A program made the translations under genes and the position numbers. Shown in pieces: positions 17,769-25,590 of a stretch of DNA of 64,000 nt (position 1 is its first letter; the number at the start of each line of letters is the position of its first letter). The stretch is taken from contig NZ_MCUW01000010.1 in the NCBI RefSeq assembly GCF_002873335.1, positions 1 through 64,000 on the forward strand, in the 5' to 3' direction. The notes beneath the pieces were generated by a model, which was not told where the DNA came from, ran no database searches, and worked only from the letters and a program-made list of their open reading frames with translations. Source of the DNA: Vibrio sp. 10N.286.49.B1. Lineage in GTDB: Bacteria; Pseudomonadota; Gammaproteobacteria; Enterobacterales; Vibrionaceae.

Positions 17769-17792
17769 TGTAGTCTCAAGATTGAGACTACA
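17769..17792. promoter_or_regulatory. Perfect 10-bp inverted repeat upstream of the FapA-family gene
   Basis: The arms TGTAGTCTCA and TGAGACTACA enclose the loop AGAT. No T-run follows and the gene start is 82 bp downstream. It may be an operator or a 5' UTR hairpin. Confidence 0.55.
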
Positions 17793-17874
17793 CTAAGATA
17801 AATATATATTCGTTGAAGCGCGATCACACTTTGTTTTAAAAGCGTGAGCAGTAAATAAGGACGTTACACCAATC

Positions 17875-19548
17875 ATGTGGAAAAGTGTTCTCCAACAAAC
17901 TAGCGATAAAAACTCTGTTGTGGCGATGTTGCCGCAAGAATACGAACAGGGACTCAGCCTTGAGAAGCTTCTTCTTGAGAATGCACTTTCGGACATGGAA
18001 GCGAAGCATTTATTCCTTGATGATTCTGCCGTTAATCAATTTATTAGCTGTGCTCAGCTTGCTAAGAAAGAAGCCTTTCAGGGTATCAAAATAGCGTACA
18101 CGAAAGACGCGTCAGTGAGCGTGTCACTCTGCGAGCAAGATATGATCGCACGAATGACAGTAGAAGGTGCTTATGGGGGATTGCCATTAACGGGGGCTGA
18201 GGTAATCAAAACGTTAGCTGACTCCCAGGTCATAAAAGGAATTAATAAATTAGCGCTTAAAAAGGTTCTGTTGTTGAGCCGCCAATTAGAGCCAGGTAAA
18301 AGTTACGTCCAGCCTGTCGCCGTTGGCAAGCGTCCGATAGAAGGTCGAAACAGTGAGTTCATCGCTCTTATCGACGACCCTAAAGCGCGAGTCCTCAAAC
18401 CACAAATCCGAGGCGAGTCTGACAAGGTTGATATGCGAGATCTTGGGCAGATGGTTACAGTAGGGGTTGGTGAGAAGATAATGAAGCGTATCCCTGCTAT
18501 TAGTGGCCAGAATGGCTATACCGTTACTGGTGCCATTATTCCGCCTAAAGCCGTAAACGATACCCCTTTAAAACCAGGGAAAGGGACGAAGCTCTCTCCT
18601 GAAGATCCAAATATTTTGATTTCTGATATTTCTGGGATGCCAATCATTAAAACAAGCGGGATTGATGTTGATGAAGCGCTATGCTTGGCAAAGGTCGATA
18701 TCTCAACTGGGCATATTCGTTTTGAGGGCAGTGTCGTAGTGTCTGGCAATGTCGAGGCGCAAATGGAAATTTCCGCTACGGGTTCCATCACGGTGGGTGG
18801 GTTTGTAGAATCTGCTAAGTTAGACGCGAAAGGAGATGTCATTATTGCTAAAGGCATTATTGGCCACAATGTCGATGATGGCGAAAGTAAAACGTGTCTA
18901 ATCCAGTCCGGTGGCGATATCGTGGCGAATTATGCTCAGTTTGCCAATCTTACAGCAGATGAAGACATCAAGTTAGCGGTTCATAGCTTAAACAATGATA
19001 TGCGATGTGCTGGCGATCTCATCGTCCAGAGTGCAAATAGAAAGCAAGGGACGTTGAGCGGTGGCTTGGCTGATGTTGGCGGTAAAGTAGTATGTAACCA
19101 CCTTGGCGTTGAGGGGGATACCGCCACCTACATTAACGCGTTTTCTAACCATAAAAAATATATCTCTAAATTAGAGCAACTGCAGGACGACTATACGGCG
19201 TTGCAAGAACATAAAATGATGGCGATTAGAAGGGAGATTGAACTTAAGAAAATCCCTAAATCTGCGCGAAGCGATGATGAAAATCAGGAACTAGACGCAC
19301 TTAATAGTACCAATACTGAGTCCATTGATAAGCTAAATGAAAAGAAAGCGGCAATTGAAGAAGAGCTGTTTGCTAAATTAGAAACCAGTACGGTTGAATC
19401 TCTGGTACAAACACATACACGAGTGACCGTGTCAATTGGAGGGGAGAAAGTCACAACCAAAAACACTCATGGGCCAGCGGTTTTCCAACTGAAAAACAAT
19501 GTGTTGAATTTTGTCCCCAAGTTAAAAGAGGAAGATGTTGCTGTGTGA
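17875..19548 (+). CDS. FapA/DUF342-family protein
   Basis: This 557-residue soluble protein starts with MWKSVLQQTSDKNSV. The DUF342 core spans roughly 190-390: VGEKIMKRIPAISGQNGYTVTG, then a beta-helix-like run of glycine-spaced strands (RFEGSVVVSGNVEAQMEISA, ITVGGFVESAKLDAKGDVII). A Lys/Glu-rich coiled-coil hairpin at about 425-500 precedes a short C-terminal sheet. The family is annotated as flagellar assembly protein A and is linked in some bacteria to polar organelle or flagellar control. No flagellar genes are nearby and the role here is unknown. It is monocistronic, behind a parS2 cluster and an unusual inverted repeat. Confidence 0.85.
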   Translation: MWKSVLQQTSDKNSVVAMLPQEYEQGLSLEKLLLENALSDMEAKHLFLDDSAVNQFISCAQLAKKEAFQGIKIAYTKDASVSVSLCEQDMIARMTVEGAYGGLPLTGAEVIKTLADSQVIKGINKLALKKVLLLSRQLEPGKSYVQPVAVGKRPIEGRNSEFIALIDDPKARVLKPQIRGESDKVDMRDLGQMVTVGVGEKIMKRIPAISGQNGYTVTGAIIPPKAVNDTPLKPGKGTKLSPEDPNILISDISGMPIIKTSGIDVDEALCLAKVDISTGHIRFEGSVVVSGNVEAQMEISATGSITVGGFVESAKLDAKGDVIIAKGIIGHNVDDGESKTCLIQSGGDIVANYAQFANLTADEDIKLAVHSLNNDMRCAGDLIVQSANRKQGTLSGGLADVGGKVVCNHLGVEGDTATYINAFSNHKKYISKLEQLQDDYTALQEHKMMAIRREIELKKIPKSARSDDENQELDALNSTNTESIDKLNEKKAAIEEELFAKLETSTVESLVQTHTRVTVSIGGEKVTTKNTHGPAVFQLKNNVLNFVPKLKEEDVAV

Positions 19549-19735
19549 TGCTACTCGCTCAGGCTTGGTACTTTAGGGATACTAAGCCTGCCTATCAACT
19601 ACTCGGACTGAGTGGTTCGTATTTTAATCGATAACTATGTTGTTAATTAGTCTTTATTAACGGTTCATTCATCGCTTTTCTGCACGTAAACCTCCTACTT
19701 ATTGGCACCGTATATTTTTGTTTTTATATCATCAG

Positions 19736-20092
19736 CTATTGAGTAACTGGCTCTGCAGGCAGCGGGGTCGGTATTGGCGGCGTTGTGTCGCTTGGCGGAG
19801 TTGTTACTTTTGTGTTAGAAAGCGAACGTACAAAGCGGCTTAAATAGAGTTCTTTGACGATGCTATCGCACTGTTCGTTGGACAGTCCTCTGCGCCACAC
19901 TTCAGAGTCAACAGATACGCTGGTTTGGTTCGATAATCGGTATCCATTGGCAACTTCACAAAGCTCGACCGAGTTCATATTATTTGGGTAGGTATCAATA
20001 GGGGAAGAGCGTAAACCTAGCTGGCTCATTTGATGTGACGAACAAGCAGAGAGCAATAATGTCATCAACGTTAAGGAGAGTCTTTTGACCAT
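19736..20092 (-). CDS. Small predicted lipoprotein, function unknown
   Basis: This protein of about 118 residues has a lipoprotein signal peptide (MVKRLSLTLMTLLLSACSS), with the lipobox LSAC placing the lipidated Cys near residue 17. The mature part includes a Cys-containing, possibly globular segment (SVELCEVANGYRLSNQ, WRRGLSNEQCDSIVKELYLS). It ends in a Pro/Thr-rich disordered tail. An outer-membrane or periplasmic location is expected. ATG 20092 was chosen; an in-frame GTG at 20110 is possible. I do not recognise the family. Confidence 0.65.
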   Translation of the reverse strand: MVKRLSLTLMTLLLSACSSHQMSQLGLRSSPIDTYPNNMNSVELCEVANGYRLSNQTSVSVDSEVWRRGLSNEQCDSIVKELYLSRFVRSLSNTKVTTPPSDTTPPIPTPLPAEPVTQ

Positions 20093-20314
20093 AGTAAAAG
20101 TACTGTTCACGGTGGTGGCAGAGAATGGACAAGGATACTATCAGCTCAGTTACATAAATAATATATTGAACCAACCTGAGGTCACTATCTAAGAAAAATT
20201 GACACTACTCAGACATTTAGAACGCTTATACTGCTGATAACGCAATGAGTGACCACTCGGATTCTATTGGTTGTATCTTAGTGATTGCTTTACTGAATGA
20301 GTAGGAGATAGTTG

Positions 20315-21763
20315 ATGTCAGAAAATTGCCAAGGAACAGAAGCCATTGATACCAAAGACACCATCCATGTAGATATTGCCGTAATTGGTGGCGGTCCTGG
20401 GGGCTACACTGCGGCTTTTAGAGCCGCTGACCTAGGGCTTTCGGTCGGTTTAATTGAAAGCGCTGCTACACTTGGTGGCGTTTGTGTCAATGAAGGCTGC
20501 ATCCCGTCAAAAACACTGCTTCATGCGACCTCGTTGATAACGGAGGCCAATCATGCGCAAGAGATGGGGATTTCCTTTGGTCAGATTCAGGTCGATATCG
20601 AAACGTTGAGAAATCATAAAGTTAAAACGGTTAAAACGCTCACGACAGGTATTGCTAATCTCGCAGACGCTCGCGGAATCAAACGGTTACAAGGAAAGGG
20701 CACATTCAAAGCGGCGCATCGTCTGGAGGTGGTTGGCGCTAACTCGACTGTAACCGTAAGTTTTGGAAAAGCCATTATAGCCACCGGCTCTTCTCCAGTT
20801 AAGTTGCCAAAGATGCCCGAGCATGCATGTATTTGGGACTCGAGTGCAGCACTTGACCTAAAAACAATCCCTGACAATCTCTTGATTATTGGCGGCGGTA
20901 TTATTGGACTAGAGATGGCGCAAGTATACGCAGCGCTCGGTTCAAACATCACGATAGTTGAAGCATCAGAACAACTCATTCCAGCGGCAGACAAAGACAT
21001 TCTCCAACCATTGTTGAAAAGTATCAAAAAGCACTACCAAATTTTAACTAAAACTAAAGTCGTTGATGTATCGATTATTGAGGAGGGGGTAAGCGTCACC
21101 ATGGAAGGAAAAAAGGTCATGGAGCCAGTGGTGTTTGACTCTGTTCTTGTCGCTGTTGGTCGTCAACCTAATACAGCAAATATTGGTCTGGAGAGGCTTG
21201 GCATAACACTTGATTCGCACCAATGCATCCCAGTTGATAGCCATAGGGAAACATCTTCGTCAGGGGTATACGCAATAGGGGATGTTGTCGCGGGTCCAAT
21301 GCTCGCACATAAGGCAACGCATGAAGGTAAAATTGCAGCAGAGTCTGCTGCTGGACTCAGTGTGTCGCAAAAGGTGGTAGCAATACCGTCGGTCGCTTAT
21401 ACCTCACCAGAATTAGCATGGGTTGGATTGACTGAAAAGGCGGCAAAAGCACAAGGTGTTGAGTATACCGTTGGAAAGATCCCTTGGTTAGTGAGTGGCC
21501 GTGCGCAAAGCGTCAATGCGACAAATGGTGTCACCAAGGCCTTATTTGATAAACAAGATGGTGTGTTACTTGGCGCAAGTATTTGCGGGGAAAACGCAGG
21601 GGAGCTTATTCATGAGGCCGTGATAGGTTTAACGATGGGGACAAAAGCTTACGATATCGCTCATGCTGTTCATGCTCATCCTACGTTATCTGAAACCTTC
21701 GCATTTGCTGCTGAATTGGTTGAGGGAACAATGACGGATATGCTTCCACCTAGAAAACGATGA
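20315..21763 (+). CDS. Dihydrolipoamide dehydrogenase-like flavoprotein (orphan)
   Basis: This is a class I pyridine nucleotide-disulfide oxidoreductase of about 482 residues. The FAD motif GGGPGGYTAAFRAADLG is near residue 25. The redox-active disulfide GGVCVNEGCIPSKTLLH is near 57-72. The NAD motif IIGGGIIGLEMAQVYAALG is near 193-211. The second FAD motif VYAIGDVVAGPMLAHKA and the C-terminal dimer motif VHAHPTLSETF, with the active-site His, are all present. It should oxidise dihydrolipoyl groups with NAD+. No E1, E2 or glycine-cleavage genes are near, so its partner complex is unknown. ATG 20315 has AGGAG 7 bp upstream. Confidence 0.9.
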   Translation: MSENCQGTEAIDTKDTIHVDIAVIGGGPGGYTAAFRAADLGLSVGLIESAATLGGVCVNEGCIPSKTLLHATSLITEANHAQEMGISFGQIQVDIETLRNHKVKTVKTLTTGIANLADARGIKRLQGKGTFKAAHRLEVVGANSTVTVSFGKAIIATGSSPVKLPKMPEHACIWDSSAALDLKTIPDNLLIIGGGIIGLEMAQVYAALGSNITIVEASEQLIPAADKDILQPLLKSIKKHYQILTKTKVVDVSIIEEGVSVTMEGKKVMEPVVFDSVLVAVGRQPNTANIGLERLGITLDSHQCIPVDSHRETSSSGVYAIGDVVAGPMLAHKATHEGKIAAESAAGLSVSQKVVAIPSVAYTSPELAWVGLTEKAAKAQGVEYTVGKIPWLVSGRAQSVNATNGVTKALFDKQDGVLLGASICGENAGELIHEAVIGLTMGTKAYDIAHAVHAHPTLSETFAFAAELVEGTMTDMLPPRKR

Positions 21764-21943
21764 TGCTTAAAAGAAGAGGCTATTAGTGAATCAGTTATCC
21801 TTCCGACATCATCGATTCCTATAAACAAAGCGGTGAAGTCGTGAGACTTTGAACTTGCTAACATATCGCGATTGTAACATTTGCGTAACCTAGTCAGACC
21901 AGTTATTGTTTTGTATAACAACGTATTAACATGTGGTGATGGT

Positions 21944-22744
21944 ATGCATTTTGACGAGTTGCTAAAAATAGCAAGACAGCGTTTCCAAGAAGAGGGAGAG
22001 ATGTCGATTCCTTCTTCATGGGGACAGGGGCGTACTGTGTTTGGCGGGGTGTCCGCCGCGCTGCTATATACCGCAATGCAGTCTAAATTGAACACTGAGC
22101 GAGAGCTTCGAACACTCAATACCAATTTTGTTGGGCCTTTGTTGGTTGATGTACCCTTTCACTTTCAAGTGGAAGTATTAAGAGAAGGAAAAAGTGTGTC
22201 TCAACTCAGCGCACGCCTGATCCAGAACGATCAAGTTGTTGTGTTTCAGCAAGCGTGTTTTGGGTTTGAGAGAGATTCAAAGATCCGAGTTGAAAACTCC
22301 AACAATCACATCATGCCTAGCCCTGATGAGTTACCACGTTTTCCCGACGTAGCGAAAGGCGCACCAAACTACACCGCTCATATTGATCTCGCATTGGCTC
22401 GTGGGCACTTACCGTTTACTGCAAGTAAAGATTCACATTCCTATGGTTGGATGCGCTTTAAGCAGGCCCCATCCGTTATTACTGACGCACACCTCATATG
22501 TTTGGTGGACGCATGGCCTCCGGGTGTCCTACAGATGATGTCACAGCCCGCTCCGGCGAGCACCATGATGTGGAACCTGGAATTTATACATCCTCATGAA
22601 CCTGTTGGCGTCGAAGACTGGTTTGCTTATCAATCGCATACTCGCCAAGCCGCACAAGGTTATGCTCACGCCGAGGCGAATGTATGGAATAATGTTGGGC
22701 AACTGGTTGCGATTAGTCGTCAAAGCATTGCGATATTTGATTGA
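21944..22744 (+). CDS. Thioesterase-superfamily (hot-dog) acyl-CoA thioesterase-like protein
   Basis: The protein has about 266 residues from ATG 21944; an in-frame TTG at 21881 is unlikely. Two hot-dog halves are visible. The N-terminal half has SWGQGRTVFGGVSAALLYTAM followed by RELRTLNTNFVGPL and a conserved substrate-binding strand. The C-terminal half has LICLVDAWPPGVLQMM and STMMWNLEFIHP. This pattern fits the TesB-like acyl-CoA thioesterase family of about 265 residues. Substrate chain length is unknown. It follows the Lpd-like gene on the same strand after about 180 bp, probably as a separate transcript. Confidence 0.82.
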   Translation: MHFDELLKIARQRFQEEGEMSIPSSWGQGRTVFGGVSAALLYTAMQSKLNTERELRTLNTNFVGPLLVDVPFHFQVEVLREGKSVSQLSARLIQNDQVVVFQQACFGFERDSKIRVENSNNHIMPSPDELPRFPDVAKGAPNYTAHIDLALARGHLPFTASKDSHSYGWMRFKQAPSVITDAHLICLVDAWPPGVLQMMSQPAPASTMMWNLEFIHPHEPVGVEDWFAYQSHTRQAAQGYAHAEANVWNNVGQLVAISRQSIAIFD

Positions 22745-22788
22745 TTTGTTGCACGAGACAGGGAATCGCCTAGGCGAATTTTCTTAGG

Positions 22789-22801
22789 TTTACAGTGTAA
22801 A
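22789..22801. other. parS2: parS2 site
   Basis: TTTACAGTGTAAA is a perfect match. It lies just after the short palindrome TCGCCTAGGCGA and downstream of the thioesterase gene. It is the most distal copy to the right in this window, about 9.8 kb from the ori2 copy. Confidence 0.9.
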
Positions 22802-23006
22802 CGAGCCTGATCTTTCCGTCTTGCCCCCTAATGACAGACGAACCCTAAATACGTCTTGACCCGTTTATCGCTATCGACTTTATTCTATTGAAGTTCGGGT
22901 CAAGGTTGGTATCCTTGCCGACCTATTTTCATATCGACACTTCCCCTCGTGTAAAAACGACATATATCGTGTTATTTCCTATTTGATAATTTAGAGGTAA
23001 ATATTT

Positions 23007-24359
23007 ATGGCTATCGGTTTTGACTATGGAACTGCGAACTGTTCCGTTGCACACATTGTCAATGGTTCGGTAAATCAGATACCTTTAGTGGGAGATGAAT
23101 ACTATATCCCCTCAACACTTTGTGCGCCGACAGCAGAGTCAGTATCAGAGCACCTATTTCGCACCTTAAATATTCGCCCTTCTAATGACATAGGGGAGAT
23201 GGTGCTTCGTCGCGCCCTTAAAATTAATCGTGAAGAAGGCATTGAAGTTACTTCTTCAGATGTTTTATTTGGCCATCAAGCCCTTGATTTATATTTAGAA
23301 GATCCAAAAGATGTCTATTACATTAAATCACCTAAGTCATTTCTTGGTACCATCGGGCTACGCGACATGCAGCTGTCTTTTTTTGAAGATCTTGTGTGTG
23401 CGATGATGGCAAACGTAAAACACAAAGCTGAGCTTCATCTAGGGCGTGAAACCACCCAAACCGTCATCGGACGTCCTGTTAACTTTCTTGGTAGAGGCGG
23501 TGATGCCTCTAATCGACAAGCCGAAGGAATATTACGCCGTGCAGCAAACCGAGCTGGTTTCAAAGATGTTGAGTTTCAACTAGAGCCTGTCGCGGCTGGA
23601 TTGGATTATGAAGCGACATTACTCGAAGACAAACACGTATTAGTGGTGGATATTGGTGGTGGTACAACGGATTGCTCATTTATTAAGATGGGACCAACGT
23701 GGGCGGGAAAAGCGGACAGAAGCGATTCTTTGATTGCTCATACAGGCCAACGAGTTGGTGGGAACGATCTTGATATCTATATTGCATTTCGTCGCCTCAT
23801 GAATGAATTTGGCATGGGAACCAAGCGCCATTCTGGGTTAGATATCCCGGTGACCCAATTTTGGAATCCAATTGCAATTAATGACGTACAAGCACAAAGG
23901 AAGTTTTACGCGCACGATAACCTGAAAGAGCTGAAGATGTTGGCTAAAGAAGCGAGAGAGCCAGATAAAGTGACTCGCTTGGTTAAACTGCATCAAGACA
24001 CGTTAGGTTATGCGGTAATACGAGAGGCAGAGAAAGCAAAAATAGCACTGGGCGACGCGGATCAATATCAGGCGCTTATCCAGCTTATTTCAGAGCAAGT
24101 TGGTGTAACTATCTCTCGAGACGAAATGGAAAGTGCGATTGATAATCCAAAACAAAAAATAAAAGAGCTGGTGAAGGAAGCGGTAAACCAAGCCGGAATA
24201 CAACCGGATGTTGTCTTTATGACGGGCGGATCTGCGCGTTCATCCGTTTTACGCCAAGCAGTCAATGACATACTCCCTAATACACCGCTCGTCGCAGGTA
24301 ATTACTTTGGTTCAGTAACCGCTGGTTTAGCTCGCTGGGCTGACATTTGTTTCAAGTAG
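23007..24359 (+). CDS. yegD: YegD, Hsp70-family putative chaperone
   Basis: This 450-residue protein has an actin/Hsp70 ATPase fold without a DnaK peptide-binding domain. Phosphate-1 motif: GFDYGTANCSVAHIV at residues 3-17. Phosphate-2 motif: VLVVDIGGGTTDCSFIKMG at about 209. Adenosine motif: VVFMTGGSARSSVLRQ at about 400. The length fits YegD. Its client and partners are unknown. It is transcribed alone and followed by a candidate sRNA region rather than an immediate terminator. Confidence 0.93.
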   Translation: MAIGFDYGTANCSVAHIVNGSVNQIPLVGDEYYIPSTLCAPTAESVSEHLFRTLNIRPSNDIGEMVLRRALKINREEGIEVTSSDVLFGHQALDLYLEDPKDVYYIKSPKSFLGTIGLRDMQLSFFEDLVCAMMANVKHKAELHLGRETTQTVIGRPVNFLGRGGDASNRQAEGILRRAANRAGFKDVEFQLEPVAAGLDYEATLLEDKHVLVVDIGGGTTDCSFIKMGPTWAGKADRSDSLIAHTGQRVGGNDLDIYIAFRRLMNEFGMGTKRHSGLDIPVTQFWNPIAINDVQAQRKFYAHDNLKELKMLAKEAREPDKVTRLVKLHQDTLGYAVIREAEKAKIALGDADQYQALIQLISEQVGVTISRDEMESAIDNPKQKIKELVKEAVNQAGIQPDVVFMTGGSARSSVLRQAVNDILPNTPLVAGNYFGSVTAGLARWADICFK

Positions 24360-24628
24360 TACCGTGCTGCTTGGCGATTTTTGGTATTAAATATTCATAA
24401 GGCTTATGGTTTGATGTCGAGACGATTATCGTTTAATAATCATCTCGAGTGTCGGAATAATCTGATGACTTGTACCGTATCAGCCTTACAGTATAAGGGT
24501 AAAAAGAGATTGAGTATTTTATAAGTGTGATGTGGTGAAGATGTAATTATATGATTTTGTGGAAATTTGAGGAGTGTGACACGGTTCCAATAGTTGAATA
24601 TATAACCATGGCAAATGTAATGGCGTGC
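24360..24628. other. Non-coding region after yegD
   Basis: This stretch separates yegD from the sRNA-like element and is AT-rich. It holds no supportable ORF and no clear repeat. Confidence 0.4.
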
Positions 24629-24658
24629 TTGCGGCGGATCTCATTATGCGCATAGAAT
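24629..24658 (+). promoter_or_regulatory. Candidate sigma-70 promoter of the sRNA-like element
   Basis: A -35 TTGCGG (24629-24634), an 18 bp spacer and a -10 TAGAAT (24653-24658) predict a start near 24665, exactly at the first hairpin. Confidence 0.5.
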
Positions 24659-24664
24659 GAAAGC

Positions 24665-24771
24665 GACTCTCTTAAGCCGAGAGTCACCTAGCCAACTGAC
24701 GTTGTTAGTGAACGACTATTGTTCACACTATTATAAGCCAATCACGCTTTTGTTGTGGTTGGCTTTTTTTC
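24665..24771 (+). ncRNA. Candidate small regulatory RNA, about 107 nt
   Basis: Three successive stem-loops lie in an intergenic region that has no downstream plus-strand gene. Hairpin 1 is GACTCTC/GAGAGTC (24665-24685). Hairpin 2 is GTGAAC/GTTCAC with loop GACTATT (24708-24726). Hairpin 3 is AGCCAATCAC/GTGGTTGGCT, followed by eight T residues, an intrinsic terminator. A sigma-70-like promoter ends 6 bp upstream. Length, structure and terminal U-tract are typical of an Hfq-type sRNA. Alternatively it is only a yegD 3' UTR with a terminator. Confidence 0.5.
24735..24771 (+). terminator. Intrinsic terminator
   Basis: The stem AGCCAATCAC / GTGGTTGGCT with loop GCTTTTGTT and a T8 tract is the 3' end of the candidate sRNA and/or of the yegD transcript. 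Confidence 0.88.
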
Positions 24772-24792
24772 GAGTTTAGCGTGAACAAATGG

Positions 24793-25497
24793 TCACATGA
24801 CTAACGATGAAATGATCCCAATCAAGCCACCAAAAATCCCACCCCAGACAACAAGCCAGCCTAGGTGTTGTTTAATTAGGTTTTGTATGATTTCTTTGAC
24901 CATTTGAGGTGTTAGCTCATTCAGGCGTTGTTCAATGATGGAGTCGATATTGCCTTTTACTTCATCCATCATCGAAGGGGATTCGAACTGCTCGACGAGG
25001 GCTTGTTTTACGGAATCGCTCTGTGCAATCGATGCCATTTCTGCTTTCATTTTTTCGACAAAGGGTGCTTTAAGTGGTTGTAATGCTTCTGTGCCACCAA
25101 ACATCGCCAGCATACCGCCAAACTGTGAGTTTTCTATGACGTCCACCAGCGAATCAAACGTTGGGTTGAAGTCCACTTTTTCAATCACAGGCTCAAGGTC
25201 AAGTGTGAGACCTGTCCCGACTTCTTGTTTAAGAAATTTATCAATATTATTGTCGGTAAAAAATTGCTCCATCATTAAATTCTTAATCGCCACTTTGAAG
25301 TCTTCAAAGCGTGCTGGAATGACACCTGAGCCATAAATACCTGGTATTTTTTCAAATAACATGTGAATGGCTAGCCAGTTTGTGACCGCGCCTGAAAAGG
25401 CAAATAGACCCGCGTAGAGAAGAATATCGTTGTTAAGTTGGTAGCCTGCACCCAATAACCCTAAAGCGATAAGGTTGGTGATCATGCTTTTGTTCAT
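24793..25497 (-). CDS. DUF445-family membrane protein
   Basis: This 234-residue protein has N-terminal membrane helices (ITNLIALGLLGAGYQL, ILLYAGLFAFSGAVTNWLAI) and a C-terminal helix (WLVVWGGIFGGLIGIISSLV) flanking a long amphipathic soluble region. The motif TNWLAIHMLF followed by IPGIYGSGVIPARFEDF is the signature of DUF445 (YheB/YjiN-like). The function is unknown. The soluble part resembles helical apolipoprotein-like repeats. The minus-strand gene converges on the sRNA terminator and has no evident operon partner. Confidence 0.88.
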   Translation of the reverse strand: MNKSMITNLIALGLLGAGYQLNNDILLYAGLFAFSGAVTNWLAIHMLFEKIPGIYGSGVIPARFEDFKVAIKNLMMEQFFTDNNIDKFLKQEVGTGLTLDLEPVIEKVDFNPTFDSLVDVIENSQFGGMLAMFGGTEALQPLKAPFVEKMKAEMASIAQSDSVKQALVEQFESPSMMDEVKGNIDSIIEQRLNELTPQMVKEIIQNLIKQHLGWLVVWGGIFGGLIGIISSLVM

Positions 25498-25590
25498 AGT
25501 TTTACTACTATCGATGAATGGGGAATAGGAATAGGGATTTTAGGAAAAAAAAGCGAGGATAAAAAGTAACTTCTTGCCTTTCAAGCAAGA

